Positions 35,684 through 45,041 of a DNA stretch of 64,000 nucleotides are shown here, piece by piece (the stretch's first letter is position 1; the number at the start of each line of letters is the position of its first letter). Under the pieces are notes generated by a model, which made no database searches, was not told where the DNA came from, and saw only the letters and a list, made by a program, of their open reading frames with translations. The stretch is from Petrachloros mirabilis ULC683. GTDB lineage: Bacteria; Cyanobacteriota; Cyanobacteriia; Thermosynechococcales; Thermosynechococcaceae. The DNA is taken from NCBI RefSeq assembly GCF_009939295.1, contig NZ_WVIC01000005.1, positions 1-64,000 on the forward strand, in the 5' to 3' direction. Both the position numbers and the translations under genes were made by a program.

Positions 35684-35959
35684 TCAATTCATTTCTATTT
35701 CGCTAGCAGGTTCTAGAATCAAATATCCATCAATTGCTTCCGATTCTGCAATTGATGCTATTTTAGCTTCAAACTCCATAGGAGTGGTACCTGATGCTTC
35801 TAGCAACCTGTATTGCTCAACATAGCCTTCTAAAAAATTGTTGCGGGCTACAAGTTTCTGGAAAGATGGGAGCACCTTGAATTGCTGTCGATCTATAACT
35901 TGGGCATGAAGACTGGGGAATGGGTGGTGGTATCCACACCCCATGGCAGCGGGATGCAA
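35684..35959 (-). CDS. Hypothetical small protein
   Basis: Up to 91 aa. The C-terminal 65 residues (FKVLPSFQKLVARNNFLEGY onward) are helix-rich and protein-like; the first 25 residues look doubtful, so the start may be internal or the gene a 5'-truncated remnant. Not recognised. It lies just upstream of the antitoxin gene on the same strand. Confidence 0.4.
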   Translation of the reverse strand: MHPAAMGCGYHHPFPSLHAQVIDRQQFKVLPSFQKLVARNNFLEGYVEQYRLLEASGTTPMEFEAKIASIAESEAIDGYLILEPASEIEMN

Positions 35960-36181
35960 GGGCGTAAAGGCTTCAACAATGACTAAAATGATCGTAAAAT
36001 ATTCGGCCTGAAAGTCTTAATCATGTCTAAGTCGTCCACTGCCCGCTCAGCCTCAGAACTACTGAATGCTCGTCTCTGGGGCAGGCTGGGACACCCCCTC
36101 CGAATAGGGAATCACAAATAGCGCTCAATCGTCGCCAATGCCAGATGGTAAGGTTCTCTCAGTTCAATCTCTGCAACATCC

Positions 36182-37507
36182 GTGAGTCAAGATCCTCTCA
36201 AGGCCATTCGGGGGTCATTTTTAGATTTTGTCGATGACCCCTTTTATATACCCGAAACAGATAGCGTCCGCTATCTGAGCGATGGCCTCTTAGTGCTCGA
36301 AAACGGCAAAATCAAAGCCTTTGGCCCCTACGCTGAGTTGCAGGCTGAGTATGATCACCTGCCCACAACCGTCTACTCAGAGCAGTTAATCGTCCCTGGG
36401 TTCATCGATACCCACGTTCACTACCCCCAGACGGAAATGATTGCCGCTTACGGTGAGCAACTGCTGGCGTGGCTAAACCGCTACACCTTTCCCACCGAAA
36501 GTAAATTTGCCGACAAATCCTATGCCCGCACCATTGCTAACTTTTTCCTAGAGCAACTGCTTCACCATGGCACCACCACCGCTCTGGTGTTTGCAGCCGT
36601 TTTCCCCCAGTCTGTAGATGCATTTTTTGAGGCAGCGGAGCAGCTTAATCTCTGTATGATTGCAGGCAAAGTGATGATGGATCGCAATGCCCCTGAAGCA
36701 GTTTGCGACACAGCAGAGTCTTCGTATCAGGAAACCCGAGCCCTGATCCAGAAATGGCATAAAAAAGGCCGCTTGCGCTACGCGGTGACGCCGCGATTTG
36801 CCATTACTTCTACCGAGGCGCAACTGCGGTATGCGGGACAGTTGCTTCAAGAGTTTCCCGATGTCTATCTGCACACTCACCTATCCGAAAATGTCGATGA
36901 AGTCGCGGCTGTCAAGCAGCTTTATCCTGACTGTGCGGGCTACCTAGATGTTTACGACCAGGCCGGACTGGTCACCGATCGCTCGATTTTTGCCCACGGG
37001 GTGCAGTTGAGTGATGCTGAATTTCGGCGCTTGTCGGCGGCTCAGTCTGCCATTGCCTTCTGCCCCACCTCAAATCTCTTTCTGGGCAGTGGGCTGTTTA
37101 AGATCGAGCAGGCTAAATCCCCGGACTATCCCGTTAAGGTGGGGCTGGGCACCGATGTGGGGGCAGGCACCAGCTTTTCTCTGTTGCAGACTGCCAATGA
37201 AGCCTACAAGGTAGCCCAACTGCGTCGTCAACAGCTTTCTCCCTTTAAGGCGCTGTTTTTGGCCACCCTAGGAGGAGCCAGGGCGCTGAACTTGGAAACC
37301 CTATTGGGGAGTTTTGACCTAGGCAAAGAGGCCGACTTTATCGTGCTGAATCCTCGGGCCACACCGCTGTTGGCTCTGCGCAGTGGGGAGGCTACACCGA
37401 CGTCTCTCGATGAGCTGGCGGATCAGTTGTTTGCTTTGATGATGCTTGGCGATGATCGAGCCGTCCACGCGACCTACATTATGGGGGAATTGGTCTTCCA
37501 ACCGTGA
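36182..37507 (+). CDS. guaD: Guanine deaminase
   Basis: 441 aa, GTG start. Zinc amidohydrolase converting guanine to xanthine for purine salvage. Visible are PGFIDTHVHYPQTE (zinc HxH, about 73-86), LHTHLSEN with the metal His and Glu, FAHGVQL, and GLGTDVGAG with the metal Asp. Length and motifs are normal. It is followed by 270 bp before dnaK. No regulatory element is evident. Confidence 0.93.
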   Translation: MSQDPLKAIRGSFLDFVDDPFYIPETDSVRYLSDGLLVLENGKIKAFGPYAELQAEYDHLPTTVYSEQLIVPGFIDTHVHYPQTEMIAAYGEQLLAWLNRYTFPTESKFADKSYARTIANFFLEQLLHHGTTTALVFAAVFPQSVDAFFEAAEQLNLCMIAGKVMMDRNAPEAVCDTAESSYQETRALIQKWHKKGRLRYAVTPRFAITSTEAQLRYAGQLLQEFPDVYLHTHLSENVDEVAAVKQLYPDCAGYLDVYDQAGLVTDRSIFAHGVQLSDAEFRRLSAAQSAIAFCPTSNLFLGSGLFKIEQAKSPDYPVKVGLGTDVGAGTSFSLLQTANEAYKVAQLRRQQLSPFKALFLATLGGARALNLETLLGSFDLGKEADFIVLNPRATPLLALRSGEATPTSLDELADQLFALMMLGDDRAVHATYIMGELVFQP

Positions 37508-37778
37508 TCCGACGGAGCCAGTACAACGGAGCCAGGACAAGACGAGGCCAATCAAAGCCATCCTTTCAGGAAGCTTTACTTTTTGATCAGAATGCCTGAA
37601 CCTTGCCCCGCCGCTGCATCTTTACGGCTAGGTTCGGTAAATACCCCTTCATGATTGTGGAGGTGAATCGCAGTATAGAGATGTGAGTGTTGCCGCCGCT
37701 TGGCGGTTTTGCAGCACTTGCCCACCCGGTTCAAGCTGAGTGTGCAAACGATAGCGATCAAGGAGCCAGATTAATCCC

Positions 37779-39686
37779 ATGGCAAAAGTAGTTGGAATTG
37801 ACTTAGGAACCACGAACTCCTGCGTTGCCGTGATGGAAGGGGGCAAACCCACAGTCATTGCCAATGCAGAAGGGTTTCGCACCACGCCATCGGTGGTGGC
37901 GTTCGCCAAAAATGGCGACCGTTTGGTGGGACAGATTGCCAAACGGCAAGCGGTGATGAACCCCGAAAATACGTTTTATTCCGTGAAACGGTTTATTGGT
38001 CGTCGCTTTGATGAGGTGACCCATGAAACTACAGAGGTTTCTTACAAAGTTCTCAATGTCAGTGGCAATGTCAAACTAGACTGTCCATCTGCTCAGAAGC
38101 AGTTTGCTCCAGAAGAAATTTCGGCTCAAGTTTTACGAAAGCTGGTCGATGACGCAAGTAAGTACCTGGGTGAAAAGGTGACCCAGGCCGTGATTACCGT
38201 ACCGGCCTACTTCAATGATTCCCAGCGCCAAGCCACCAAAGATGCTGGGAAAATTGCTGGGGTTGAAGTTCTCCGGATTATCAACGAGCCAACCGCCGCC
38301 TCTCTTGCCTATGGTTTGGACAAGAAGAGCAATGAAACCATCCTGGTGTTTGACCTTGGGGGCGGCACCTTTGACGTTTCCATCCTAGAAGTGGGCGATG
38401 GCGTCTTTGAAGTGTTGTCTACCTCCGGTGATACTCACTTAGGTGGGGACGACTTTGACAAAAAGATTGTCGATTACCTGTCCGGAGAGTTTCAGAAAGT
38501 CGAAGGCATTGATCTGCGTAAGGACAAGCAGGCTCTCCAAAGGCTGACAGAAGCGGCTGAAAAAGCCAAAATTGAACTGTCCAATGTGACTCAAGCGGAT
38601 ATCAATCTGCCCTTTATCACTGCTACGCAAGACGGCCCCAAGCATCTTGATACCACATTGACTCGAGCCAAGTTTGAAGAGCTATGCTCTGATCTCATCG
38701 ATCGCTGCAGGATTCCGGTTGAAAATGCGGTTCGTGATGCCAAAATCGACAAGAGTGCCCTAGACGAAGTGGTGATGGTGGGGGGGTCTACTCGGATTCC
38801 TGCCGTACTGGATGTGGTGAAGCGGGTGTTGGGCAAAGAGCCCAACCAGTCTGTCAACCCAGATGAGGTGGTAGCCGTGGGCGCTGCCATCCAAGCTGGG
38901 GTACTCGCAGGTGAAGTGAAAGACATTCTGCTGTTGGACGTGACACCGCTATCTCTGGGGGTTGAAACCCTGGGCGGTGTGATGACTAAGTTGATTCCTC
39001 GCAACACTACGATTCCGACCAAAAAGTCAGAGGTGTTTTCCACGGCTGTGGATGGCCAAACCAATGTGGAAATTCACGTTCTTCAAGGGGAGCGGGAAAT
39101 GGCCAACGACAACAAGAGCTTGGGAACGTTTCGGCTTGACGGTATTCCCCCTGCGCCTCGGGGTGTGCCCCAAATTGAGGTGATCTTTGACATTGATGCC
39201 AATGGTATTCTCAATGTCACCGCCAAGGACAAGGGCACGGCCAAGGAGCAATCCATCAGCATCACCGGTGCTTCAACGCTCTCTGACAATGAGGTGGAGC
39301 GTATGGTCAAGGATGCCGAAGCCAATTCAGCCGCAGACAAAGAGCGTCGTGAAAAAATTGAGACTAAAAATCAGGCGGATGCCCTTGTGTATCAGTCTGA
39401 GAAGCAACTCAGTGAATTTGGGGATAAAGTCTCTGCTGCGGATAAGGAAAAGGTCGAAGGTCTGGTTGCCAGCCTCAAAGAGGCCATTGCGAGCGATAAT
39501 GCTGAGCAAATTAAGTCTCTGTCTACCGATCTACAGCAAGCCCTCTACAGCATCAGCGCTAACCTGTATCAGCAGAGTGCTGCTGAAGGCGGTGACGCAG
39601 GAGTATCTAGCCCTGAGGGTGAAGCTCCCAGTTCCAGTGGTGGGGAAGATGATGTGATTGATGCAGAGTTTTCCGAAACCAAGTAG
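37779..39686 (+). CDS. dnaK: Molecular chaperone DnaK
   Basis: 635 aa, Hsp70. N-terminal ATPase starts [13 protein letters not shown], with [13 protein letters not shown] and GGSTRIPAV phosphate loops; the substrate-binding domain follows, and the C-terminus ends in the typical VIDAEF. AAGGAG lies 12 bp before the ATG. It resembles the main cyanobacterial DnaK. No grpE or dnaJ is adjacent, so it is a single unit closed by an intrinsic terminator at 39757-39788. No CIRCE heat-shock element was spotted upstream. Confidence 0.97.
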   Translation: MAKVVGIDLGTTNSCVAVMEGGKPTVIANAEGFRTTPSVVAFAKNGDRLVGQIAKRQAVMNPENTFYSVKRFIGRRFDEVTHETTEVSYKVLNVSGNVKLDCPSAQKQFAPEEISAQVLRKLVDDASKYLGEKVTQAVITVPAYFNDSQRQATKDAGKIAGVEVLRIINEPTAASLAYGLDKKSNETILVFDLGGGTFDVSILEVGDGVFEVLSTSGDTHLGGDDFDKKIVDYLSGEFQKVEGIDLRKDKQALQRLTEAAEKAKIELSNVTQADINLPFITATQDGPKHLDTTLTRAKFEELCSDLIDRCRIPVENAVRDAKIDKSALDEVVMVGGSTRIPAVLDVVKRVLGKEPNQSVNPDEVVAVGAAIQAGVLAGEVKDILLLDVTPLSLGVETLGGVMTKLIPRNTTIPTKKSEVFSTAVDGQTNVEIHVLQGEREMANDNKSLGTFRLDGIPPAPRGVPQIEVIFDIDANGILNVTAKDKGTAKEQSISITGASTLSDNEVERMVKDAEANSAADKERREKIETKNQADALVYQSEKQLSEFGDKVSAADKEKVEGLVASLKEAIASDNAEQIKSLSTDLQQALYSISANLYQQSAAEGGDAGVSSPEGEAPSSSGGEDDVIDAEFSETK

Positions 39687-39756
39687 GAAACGGATCTAAC
39701 TTCTGCCCATCAGAAGTCAACGACCTCAGGATGATATCTGTTGCTCCTTTATAGCT

Positions 39757-39788
39757 AAACCCCTCGGCTAAGTCCGAGGGGTTTTTTT
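39757..39788 (+). terminator. Intrinsic terminator of dnaK
   Basis: CCCCTCGG / CCGAGGGG stem, 6-nt loop, flanked by AAA and followed by seven T residues, 71 bp after the dnaK stop. Confidence 0.92.
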
Positions 39789-39930
39789 GGCTCGGATATG
39801 GATGGCAGCTATGGCTTTCAGGGGAATGGAAAGATGACCAAGAGTGGGTTGGTCGCTAAAATGCCAGAGATGGCATTGGCACAGAACTGTGAATCCAACG
39901 ATAGCTAGCTCGATTTTGTTGCAGGATAGG

Positions 39931-40743
39931 ATGGCACCTCAAAGCCCTTCTTGGCTGGAAGTGGTGCCTGGGCGGGGTGGGCTCATTACTCAATGGCAGG
40001 TGCAGGGGCAAGATCTGCTGTATCTGGATCGGGAACGTTTTGCTGATTTAAGTCTGAGTGTGCGGGGAGGCATTCCGATTCTGTTTCCCATTTGTGGGAA
40101 TATGCCGGACAATGTTTACGAGGTTGAGGGGCGCTCATTCCAACTTAAGCAACATGGTTTTGCCCGAGATCTACCCTGGCAGGTGCAGGAGCAAACGCCC
40201 ACTCAACTTAGGCTTACTTTAGAAAGCCAGCCTGCTACTTTGGTGCAGTATCCGTTTCCTTTTCAACTTCAGGTGACCTATACCTTGGCTGGCAACGCTC
40301 TGATTCTGAACCAGCGAGTTCTGAATCGGGGAGCACAGCCGATGCCATTTTGTTGGGGATTACATCCTTATTTTGCGGTGGCAGAGAAAACGGGTTTGAG
40401 GGTTGAGATTCCGGCCACTGAGTTTCAAGATCAAATCACCCAGCAACGACATGCTTTTGAGGGGCATTTAGATTGGGAGGCTGAGGAACTGGATCTGGCT
40501 TTTGCGCCACTGACAGCCTCTACAGCGGCCTTGGTCGATCCTCACCGAAATTTAAAAATAACGCTCTCTTTCGATGCTGACTTTTCGACCCTTGTGGTGT
40601 GGGCGGTGAAGGGCAAACCCTACTGTTGCCTGGAACCCTGGAGCGCACCTCGAAATGCGCTCAATACAAGACAGCAGCTTTTAACCGTGCCGCCATGGGG
40701 GGCTTGGGAGGCTGGTATAACCCTCACTGTCTCTGCCTTGTAG
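39931..40743 (+). CDS. Aldose 1-epimerase family protein
   Basis: 270 aa from the ATG at 39931, preceded by an AGGA-like site; an upstream in-frame GTG (39889) or earlier start is possible. Galactose-mutarotase-like beta-sandwich: GGIPILFPICGN (about 42-53), KQHGFARDLPW with the substrate His, and FCWGLHPYFAV with the second His. It interconverts sugar anomers, possibly phosphorylated hexoses. Its true substrate is unknown. Not part of an operon. Confidence 0.88.
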   Translation: MAPQSPSWLEVVPGRGGLITQWQVQGQDLLYLDRERFADLSLSVRGGIPILFPICGNMPDNVYEVEGRSFQLKQHGFARDLPWQVQEQTPTQLRLTLESQPATLVQYPFPFQLQVTYTLAGNALILNQRVLNRGAQPMPFCWGLHPYFAVAEKTGLRVEIPATEFQDQITQQRHAFEGHLDWEAEELDLAFAPLTASTAALVDPHRNLKITLSFDADFSTLVVWAVKGKPYCCLEPWSAPRNALNTRQQLLTVPPWGAWEAGITLTVSAL

Positions 40744-40763
40744 CCAAGGAAAATGGCTGGAAT

Positions 40764-40919
40764 AACGTGAGTTCGAGGACTTATCCGCCCTCACCCCCTA
40801 GCCCCCTCTCCCAACATTGGGAGAGGGGGAACAGAGCACAAATTCAAGGTTTTAGCCCCTCTCCCAACATTGGGAGAGGGGTTGGGGTGAGGGCAGACGA
40901 GAGCTGTCGAACTCACGTT
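40764..40919. mobile_element. MITE with 13-bp TIRs and GGAAT target duplication
   Basis: Terminal inverted repeats AACGTGAGTTCGA (40764-40776) and TCGAACTCACGTT (40907-40919) are perfect. GGAAT flanks both ends (40759-40763 and 40920-40924). Inside is an inverted pair GCCCTCACCCC / GGGGTGAGGGC and two palindromes CTCCCAACATTGGGAG. There is no coding capacity, so it needs a transposase supplied elsewhere. The rest of the 40744-41149 gap shows nothing recognisable. Confidence 0.88.
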
Positions 40920-41149
40920 GGAATAGAATCAGGACGTGATTTTTTTGAGCAGCCAGTTGAATTTGGTTCTGAGGTGATCAAAATCACAGGCTAGGTTGAA
41001 TGGCAATGATATAAGCAGGAATCAACAGATGAAGCCATTGAAATCTGGTGCTCTGCTATGCCAAATTTTGGCCTGACGTCAGTGCCATTCCAGGCTGGGT
41101 TGGTCAATGTATGGATAGACAACTGAAATACGATTGCTGAAGTGAGGCT

Positions 41150-42010
41150 ATGCAGGAGACATTGATCGTCCGTTTTTGGGGAGTGCGGGGCAGTATTCCC
41201 AGTCCGGGATTTTCGACCCTGCGCTATGGCGGGAATACCCCTTGTGTTGAGGTTCATGCGGGAGCAACTCGACTCATTTTTGATGGGGGAACTGGATTAC
41301 GGGTATTGGGACAAGCCTTATTAAAGCAAATGCCGCTGGAGGCGCATCTTTTTTTTGGCCATACCCACTGGGATCATATTCAGGGATTTCCGTTTTTTAC
41401 CCCAGCGTTTATTGAGGGAAATCGATTTCATATCTATGGCACCTTGGGGCCTCAGGGGCAGACGATTGAGCAGCGGCTCACAGATCAGATGTTGCACCCC
41501 AATTTCCCGGTTCCGTTGCAGGTTATGGGCGGAGAGTTGAAGTTCTATGATCTGGAGGTTGGGCAAACGCTGGTGTTGGGAGCGGTCACGGTTCGCAATG
41601 GGCCGCTGAATCATCCCGGTGGGGCGGTGGGGTATCGGGTAGAGTGGCAGGGGCGCGTGGTTAGCTATATTACGGATACGGAACATCCCCCGGATGGTCT
41701 TGACCTCAATGTTCTTGCTTTGGCGCAGGGTGCGGATGTGCTCATTTACGATGCAACTTACACGGATGCGGAGTACCAAGATTCATATCACAGCAAGGTG
41801 GGGTGGGGTCACTCGACTTGGCAGGTGGCCATCCAGGTGGCTCAGGCGGCGGCGGCGGAACGATTGGTGTTGTTTCACCACGATCCGCTCCATGATGATG
41901 GGTTTCTAGATCAGGTGGCGGCAGCCGCTCAGGCGAAGTTTGCCTCTACCATGGTGGCTCATGAGGGGTTAACCCTGTGTTTGTTGCCTCGCGCTTGTCT
42001 CGGTACTTAA
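41150..42010 (+). CDS. Metallo-beta-lactamase fold hydrolase
   Basis: 286 aa. Metal motif HTHWDH (about 72-77), then DTEH and DATY, and a final FHHDPLHDD. N-terminal FWGVRGSIPSPG is typical of the phosphodiesterase/PhnP-like MBL branch. It is probably a cytoplasmic nucleotide phosphodiesterase or phosphonate-type hydrolase; the substrate cannot be set. It is followed 108 bp later by ribF. Confidence 0.9.
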   Translation: MQETLIVRFWGVRGSIPSPGFSTLRYGGNTPCVEVHAGATRLIFDGGTGLRVLGQALLKQMPLEAHLFFGHTHWDHIQGFPFFTPAFIEGNRFHIYGTLGPQGQTIEQRLTDQMLHPNFPVPLQVMGGELKFYDLEVGQTLVLGAVTVRNGPLNHPGGAVGYRVEWQGRVVSYITDTEHPPDGLDLNVLALAQGADVLIYDATYTDAEYQDSYHSKVGWGHSTWQVAIQVAQAAAAERLVLFHHDPLHDDGFLDQVAAAAQAKFASTMVAHEGLTLCLLPRACLGT

Positions 42011-42118
42011 GGCTGTGACCTCCATGACCCAATGGCTATTTAATGAACTGCCATCGTTGTTCACGGTAGCTGTGATCCTGAGTTTCTGTTGTGATCTAAA
42101 TCTGTCAAACTGGAATCT

Positions 42119-43036
42119 GTGAGGCTCGTTCATCTTCAAGACTGGATTCTGCAACCCACTGCGATCGCACTGGGTAATTTTGACGGTGTTCACTTAGGCC
42201 ACCGCTGCGTCATCGAGACTTTGCCAGCCGACCCTCACCTTCATTCCACGGTGGTCTCTTTTGACCCCCATCCCCAAGCTTTTTTTAGCGGACAGCCTCG
42301 ACAACTGCTCACCCCACTGCCCGACAAACTGCCTTTGTTAGAGCAGTTGGGTGTGCATCAGTTGGTGTTGCTGCCCTTTGATCGTGACTTGGTTTGTTTA
42401 AGTCCCCAAGCCTTTGTAGAAGAAATCCTTGTGGACAAGTTGGGAGCCAAGGCCATTAGCGTTGGCTTTAACTTTTGCTTTGGGTATCAGCGTACTGGGA
42501 CGGCAACGGATTTAGGTGCGATCGCCAGTCAATTTAATATTCCCGTAACCATTGTGCCGCCCCAAGATAGCCTGGGCGAGCCGATCAGCAGCTCCACGAT
42601 TCGCCAAGCCCTAGAGCAGGGCGACCTCAGCCGCGCCCACCGCCTTTTGGGACGCCCCTATGACCTCACAGGTACCGTCGTGCATGGCCAAAAATTGGGT
42701 CGCACCCTAGGGTTTCCCACCGCCAACCTAGACTTACCCGCCGATAAATTTTTGCCCCGACTGGGGGTTTATCAAGTGGCCGTTAGCAGCGATTTGTGGC
42801 CAGACCTGCAACCAGGGGTAATGAATTTGGGCTGGCGTCCCACCGTATCCGGGACGCAACTCATACCCGAAGTTCATCTCCTCGATTGGTCAGGGGATTT
42901 ATATGGGCACACTGTAACCGTGTCTCTTGCGCAATTTCTCAGGCCCGAGCAAACCTTTGCCTCCTTAGAGGCGCTCAAAACTCAGATTCAGGCTGACTGC
43001 GCCGCCGCCCGAGCGGCCCTAGCCTCTATCGTTTAA
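42119..43036 (+). CDS. ribF: Bifunctional riboflavin kinase / FAD synthetase
   Basis: 305 aa, GTG start. The N-terminal adenylyltransferase (ALGNFDGVHLGH, about 17-28; SSSTIRQAL) makes FAD from FMN; the C-terminal flavokinase (GRTLGFPTANL, about 195-205) makes FMN from riboflavin. Both domains are complete. It is followed 53 bp later by the MoxR gene on the same strand, so the two may share a transcript although the functions are unrelated. Confidence 0.95.
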   Translation: MRLVHLQDWILQPTAIALGNFDGVHLGHRCVIETLPADPHLHSTVVSFDPHPQAFFSGQPRQLLTPLPDKLPLLEQLGVHQLVLLPFDRDLVCLSPQAFVEEILVDKLGAKAISVGFNFCFGYQRTGTATDLGAIASQFNIPVTIVPPQDSLGEPISSSTIRQALEQGDLSRAHRLLGRPYDLTGTVVHGQKLGRTLGFPTANLDLPADKFLPRLGVYQVAVSSDLWPDLQPGVMNLGWRPTVSGTQLIPEVHLLDWSGDLYGHTVTVSLAQFLRPEQTFASLEALKTQIQADCAAARAALASIV

Positions 43037-43089
43037 GCTCAGCACCTGGGTGCGTCTGACCGTTTTGCCCCTTCCCCCAGAGGTGTCCC

Positions 43090-44019
43090 ATGACCCTGAC
43101 TGTGACCCATTCACGCCCCCAAGTCGAACGCCTGATTGCCAACCTTAACCAAGCCATTGTTGGCAAAGCGGCCGCGATTCGGCTGGTTTTGGTGGCACTG
43201 CTCTCCGGGGGGCATGCCCTGCTCGAAGATGTGCCGGGGGTGGGCAAAACCCTCTTGGCCAAGTCCCTAGCGCGCTCAATTGAGGGCAAGTTTCAACGGA
43301 TTCAGTGCACCCCTGATCTGCTGCCCAGTGACCTCACGGGCACCAATATTTGGAATCCCCAAAACGGTGGTTTTGAGTTCCTAGCCGGCCCAGTGTTTGC
43401 CAATGTGCTGCTGGCCGACGAAATTAACCGGGCAACACCACGCACCCAATCGGCTCTGCTAGAGGTCATGGAAGAAGCCCAGGTCACCATTGACGGGGTG
43501 TCTTACCCGGTTCCTGAACCCTTCTTTGTCATTGCCACCCAAAACCCGGTGGAATATCAGGGCACCTTTCCCTTACCCGAAGCTCAACTCGATCGGTTTG
43601 CCTTGTCCCTGAGCTTGGGATATCCCAGTGCCACAGAAGAACTGCAAATGTTGCAGCACATTCAGGCCGGACAGAATGTGCAATCTTTGCAGCCCTGTAT
43701 CTCGTTGCAGGAAGTCCAGATGCTGCGGCAGCAATGTGCCCAAGTGCGAGTTGAGCCATCCTTACAGCAATACATCATTGACCTAGTGCGCGCCACCCGC
43801 CAAGACGATGAAGTCAGTCTTGGGGTCAGCCCTCGGGGCACCGTGAGCTTGCAACGCGCCACCCAGGTTTTCGCTTTTTTGCAAAACCGAGACTATGCCA
43901 TTCCTGATGATGTCAAGTTTCTGGCACCCCATGTGCTCTGTCACCGCATGATTCCTGCTGGGGGGCGCAGTGCCAAAGCTATTATGGAGCGACTGCTGAA
44001 TACCGTTGCGATCTCGTGA
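43090..44019 (+). CDS. MoxR-family AAA ATPase
   Basis: 309 aa. Walker A DVPGVGKTLLAKSLA (about 47-61), Walker B VLLADEINRATP, sensor 1 FVIATQNPVE, and an Arg-rich C-terminal lid. MoxR ATPases help vWA partners mature metal centres or assemble envelope complexes. A vWA/DUF58 gene normally sits beside it but is absent here. The vWA protein of the island at 7.8 kb is not linked to it. Confidence 0.92.
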   Translation: MTLTVTHSRPQVERLIANLNQAIVGKAAAIRLVLVALLSGGHALLEDVPGVGKTLLAKSLARSIEGKFQRIQCTPDLLPSDLTGTNIWNPQNGGFEFLAGPVFANVLLADEINRATPRTQSALLEVMEEAQVTIDGVSYPVPEPFFVIATQNPVEYQGTFPLPEAQLDRFALSLSLGYPSATEELQMLQHIQAGQNVQSLQPCISLQEVQMLRQQCAQVRVEPSLQQYIIDLVRATRQDDEVSLGVSPRGTVSLQRATQVFAFLQNRDYAIPDDVKFLAPHVLCHRMIPAGGRSAKAIMERLLNTVAIS

Positions 44020-44135
44020 CAGACGGATGTAACCTCTACTCGTACTCGATAGGAAGAGGTTAGACAATGGTTCGACCGGATATTATCTTCTCAAGTTGAA
44101 CAGGAGCTACATCCCAAGCAGATTAGAAAATCCAT

Positions 44136-44393
44136 ATGAGAGTAGAAGTCATGCAAATCACGATCGATCTACCCCCTGATCTTGAGCAGAATCTGATTCG
44201 CCAAGCAGCAGAAACCAATACTCCGCTAAAGACCTTGATTCTTCGGGCATTGCGTCAGATTATTCAGACGCCTGCAAATTCGGCTTCCAACTGGCCAAAG
44301 GTAATCTTGTCCTACGAAGGGATTCCTGATTTCCCCGCATTTGAGTCCTACCGGAACGAACTTCTCTCACCGTGTGAACCAGAGCTGTTTTGA
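44136..44393 (+). CDS. Antitoxin of a VapBC-type locus
   Basis: 85 aa at most; an internal ATG at 44151 (MQITIDLPPDLEQNLIRQA) is a likely alternative start. The N-terminal strand followed by helices fits a ribbon-helix-helix DNA-binding fold. It overlaps the following PIN toxin gene by one base (TGATG), the usual coupling. Confidence 0.78.
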   Translation: MRVEVMQITIDLPPDLEQNLIRQAAETNTPLKTLILRALRQIIQTPANSASNWPKVILSYEGIPDFPAFESYRNELLSPCEPELF

Positions 44394-44806
44394 TGCGTTA
44401 TCTTCTCGATACCTGCGTCATCAGTGACTTCATCAAAGGCGAGGTGGGAACCATTGCCCGGTTCAAGCAAACCTCGCCCTCAGATGTAGCCATCTCAGCA
44501 ATTACCGTCATGGAATTGTGCTACGGGTTGGCACTCAATCCGCAGCGTGCTCAGAAGGTTGAACCTGCGATCGCCAGTATTCTATCCTTTGTAACTATTC
44601 TGCCGTTTGACACTGTAGAAGCTGAACAAACGGCTCAAATCCGTGCTTCTCTTAAAGCTCAAGGGCAACCCATTGGTGCGTACGATGTTCTAATTGCAGC
44701 CACTGCACTTCACCATAGCCTAATTATGGTTACAGCAAACCAACGAGAGTTTGATCGAGTTCCTGATTTGCAGATCGAAAATTGGCGACAAACCCAAACC
44801 TGCTGA
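44393..44806 (+). CDS. vapC: VapC-type PIN-domain toxin
   Basis: 137 aa from ATG 44393. Mg-dependent RNase of the PIN family. The catalytic acidic residues are in YLLDTCVISD (first Asp), VMELCYG (Glu), GAYDVLIAATA (third Asp), and the final VTANQREFDRV (fourth, Asp/Glu). All are present and the frame is intact, unlike the PIN locus at 35 kb, so this locus is probably active. Confidence 0.9.
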   Translation: MRYLLDTCVISDFIKGEVGTIARFKQTSPSDVAISAITVMELCYGLALNPQRAQKVEPAIASILSFVTILPFDTVEAEQTAQIRASLKAQGQPIGAYDVLIAATALHHSLIMVTANQREFDRVPDLQIENWRQTQTC

Positions 44807-45041
44807 GATTGATGCAAAGCGCAAATCAAGCACTGGACTATTGCGATCGCCTAAGCTATCCCCTGGAACCGACTTCTGTCCACCCACGTCTAACCACACA
44901 GTAACTTGTCCTGTCGGCCATCTTGATCAGGGAAGTTGTCATGAAAACATACCCTCAGGCACAGGCTTCGCGCTTTCGAGCTAACAATGCTGGCCGGAGT
45001 TACACGGCTCCTATTACGCTTTAGGATGAACACAAGTTTCA

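Noticed and set aside
36019-36117. 32-codon plus frame starting ATGTCTAAGTCG before guaD
   Set aside because: Too short and unrecognised; ends before guaD with no link to it.
37576-37780. Two overlapping minus-strand frames upstream of dnaK that read like one frameshifted protein
   Set aside because: The text is peptide-like ([29 protein letters not shown]) but I cannot match it to any family, and it would overlap the dnaK start.
40796-40890. The internal CTCCCAACATTGGGAG pair as a CRISPR-like repeat
   Set aside because: Only two copies, palindromic, and inside a MITE with proper terminal repeats.
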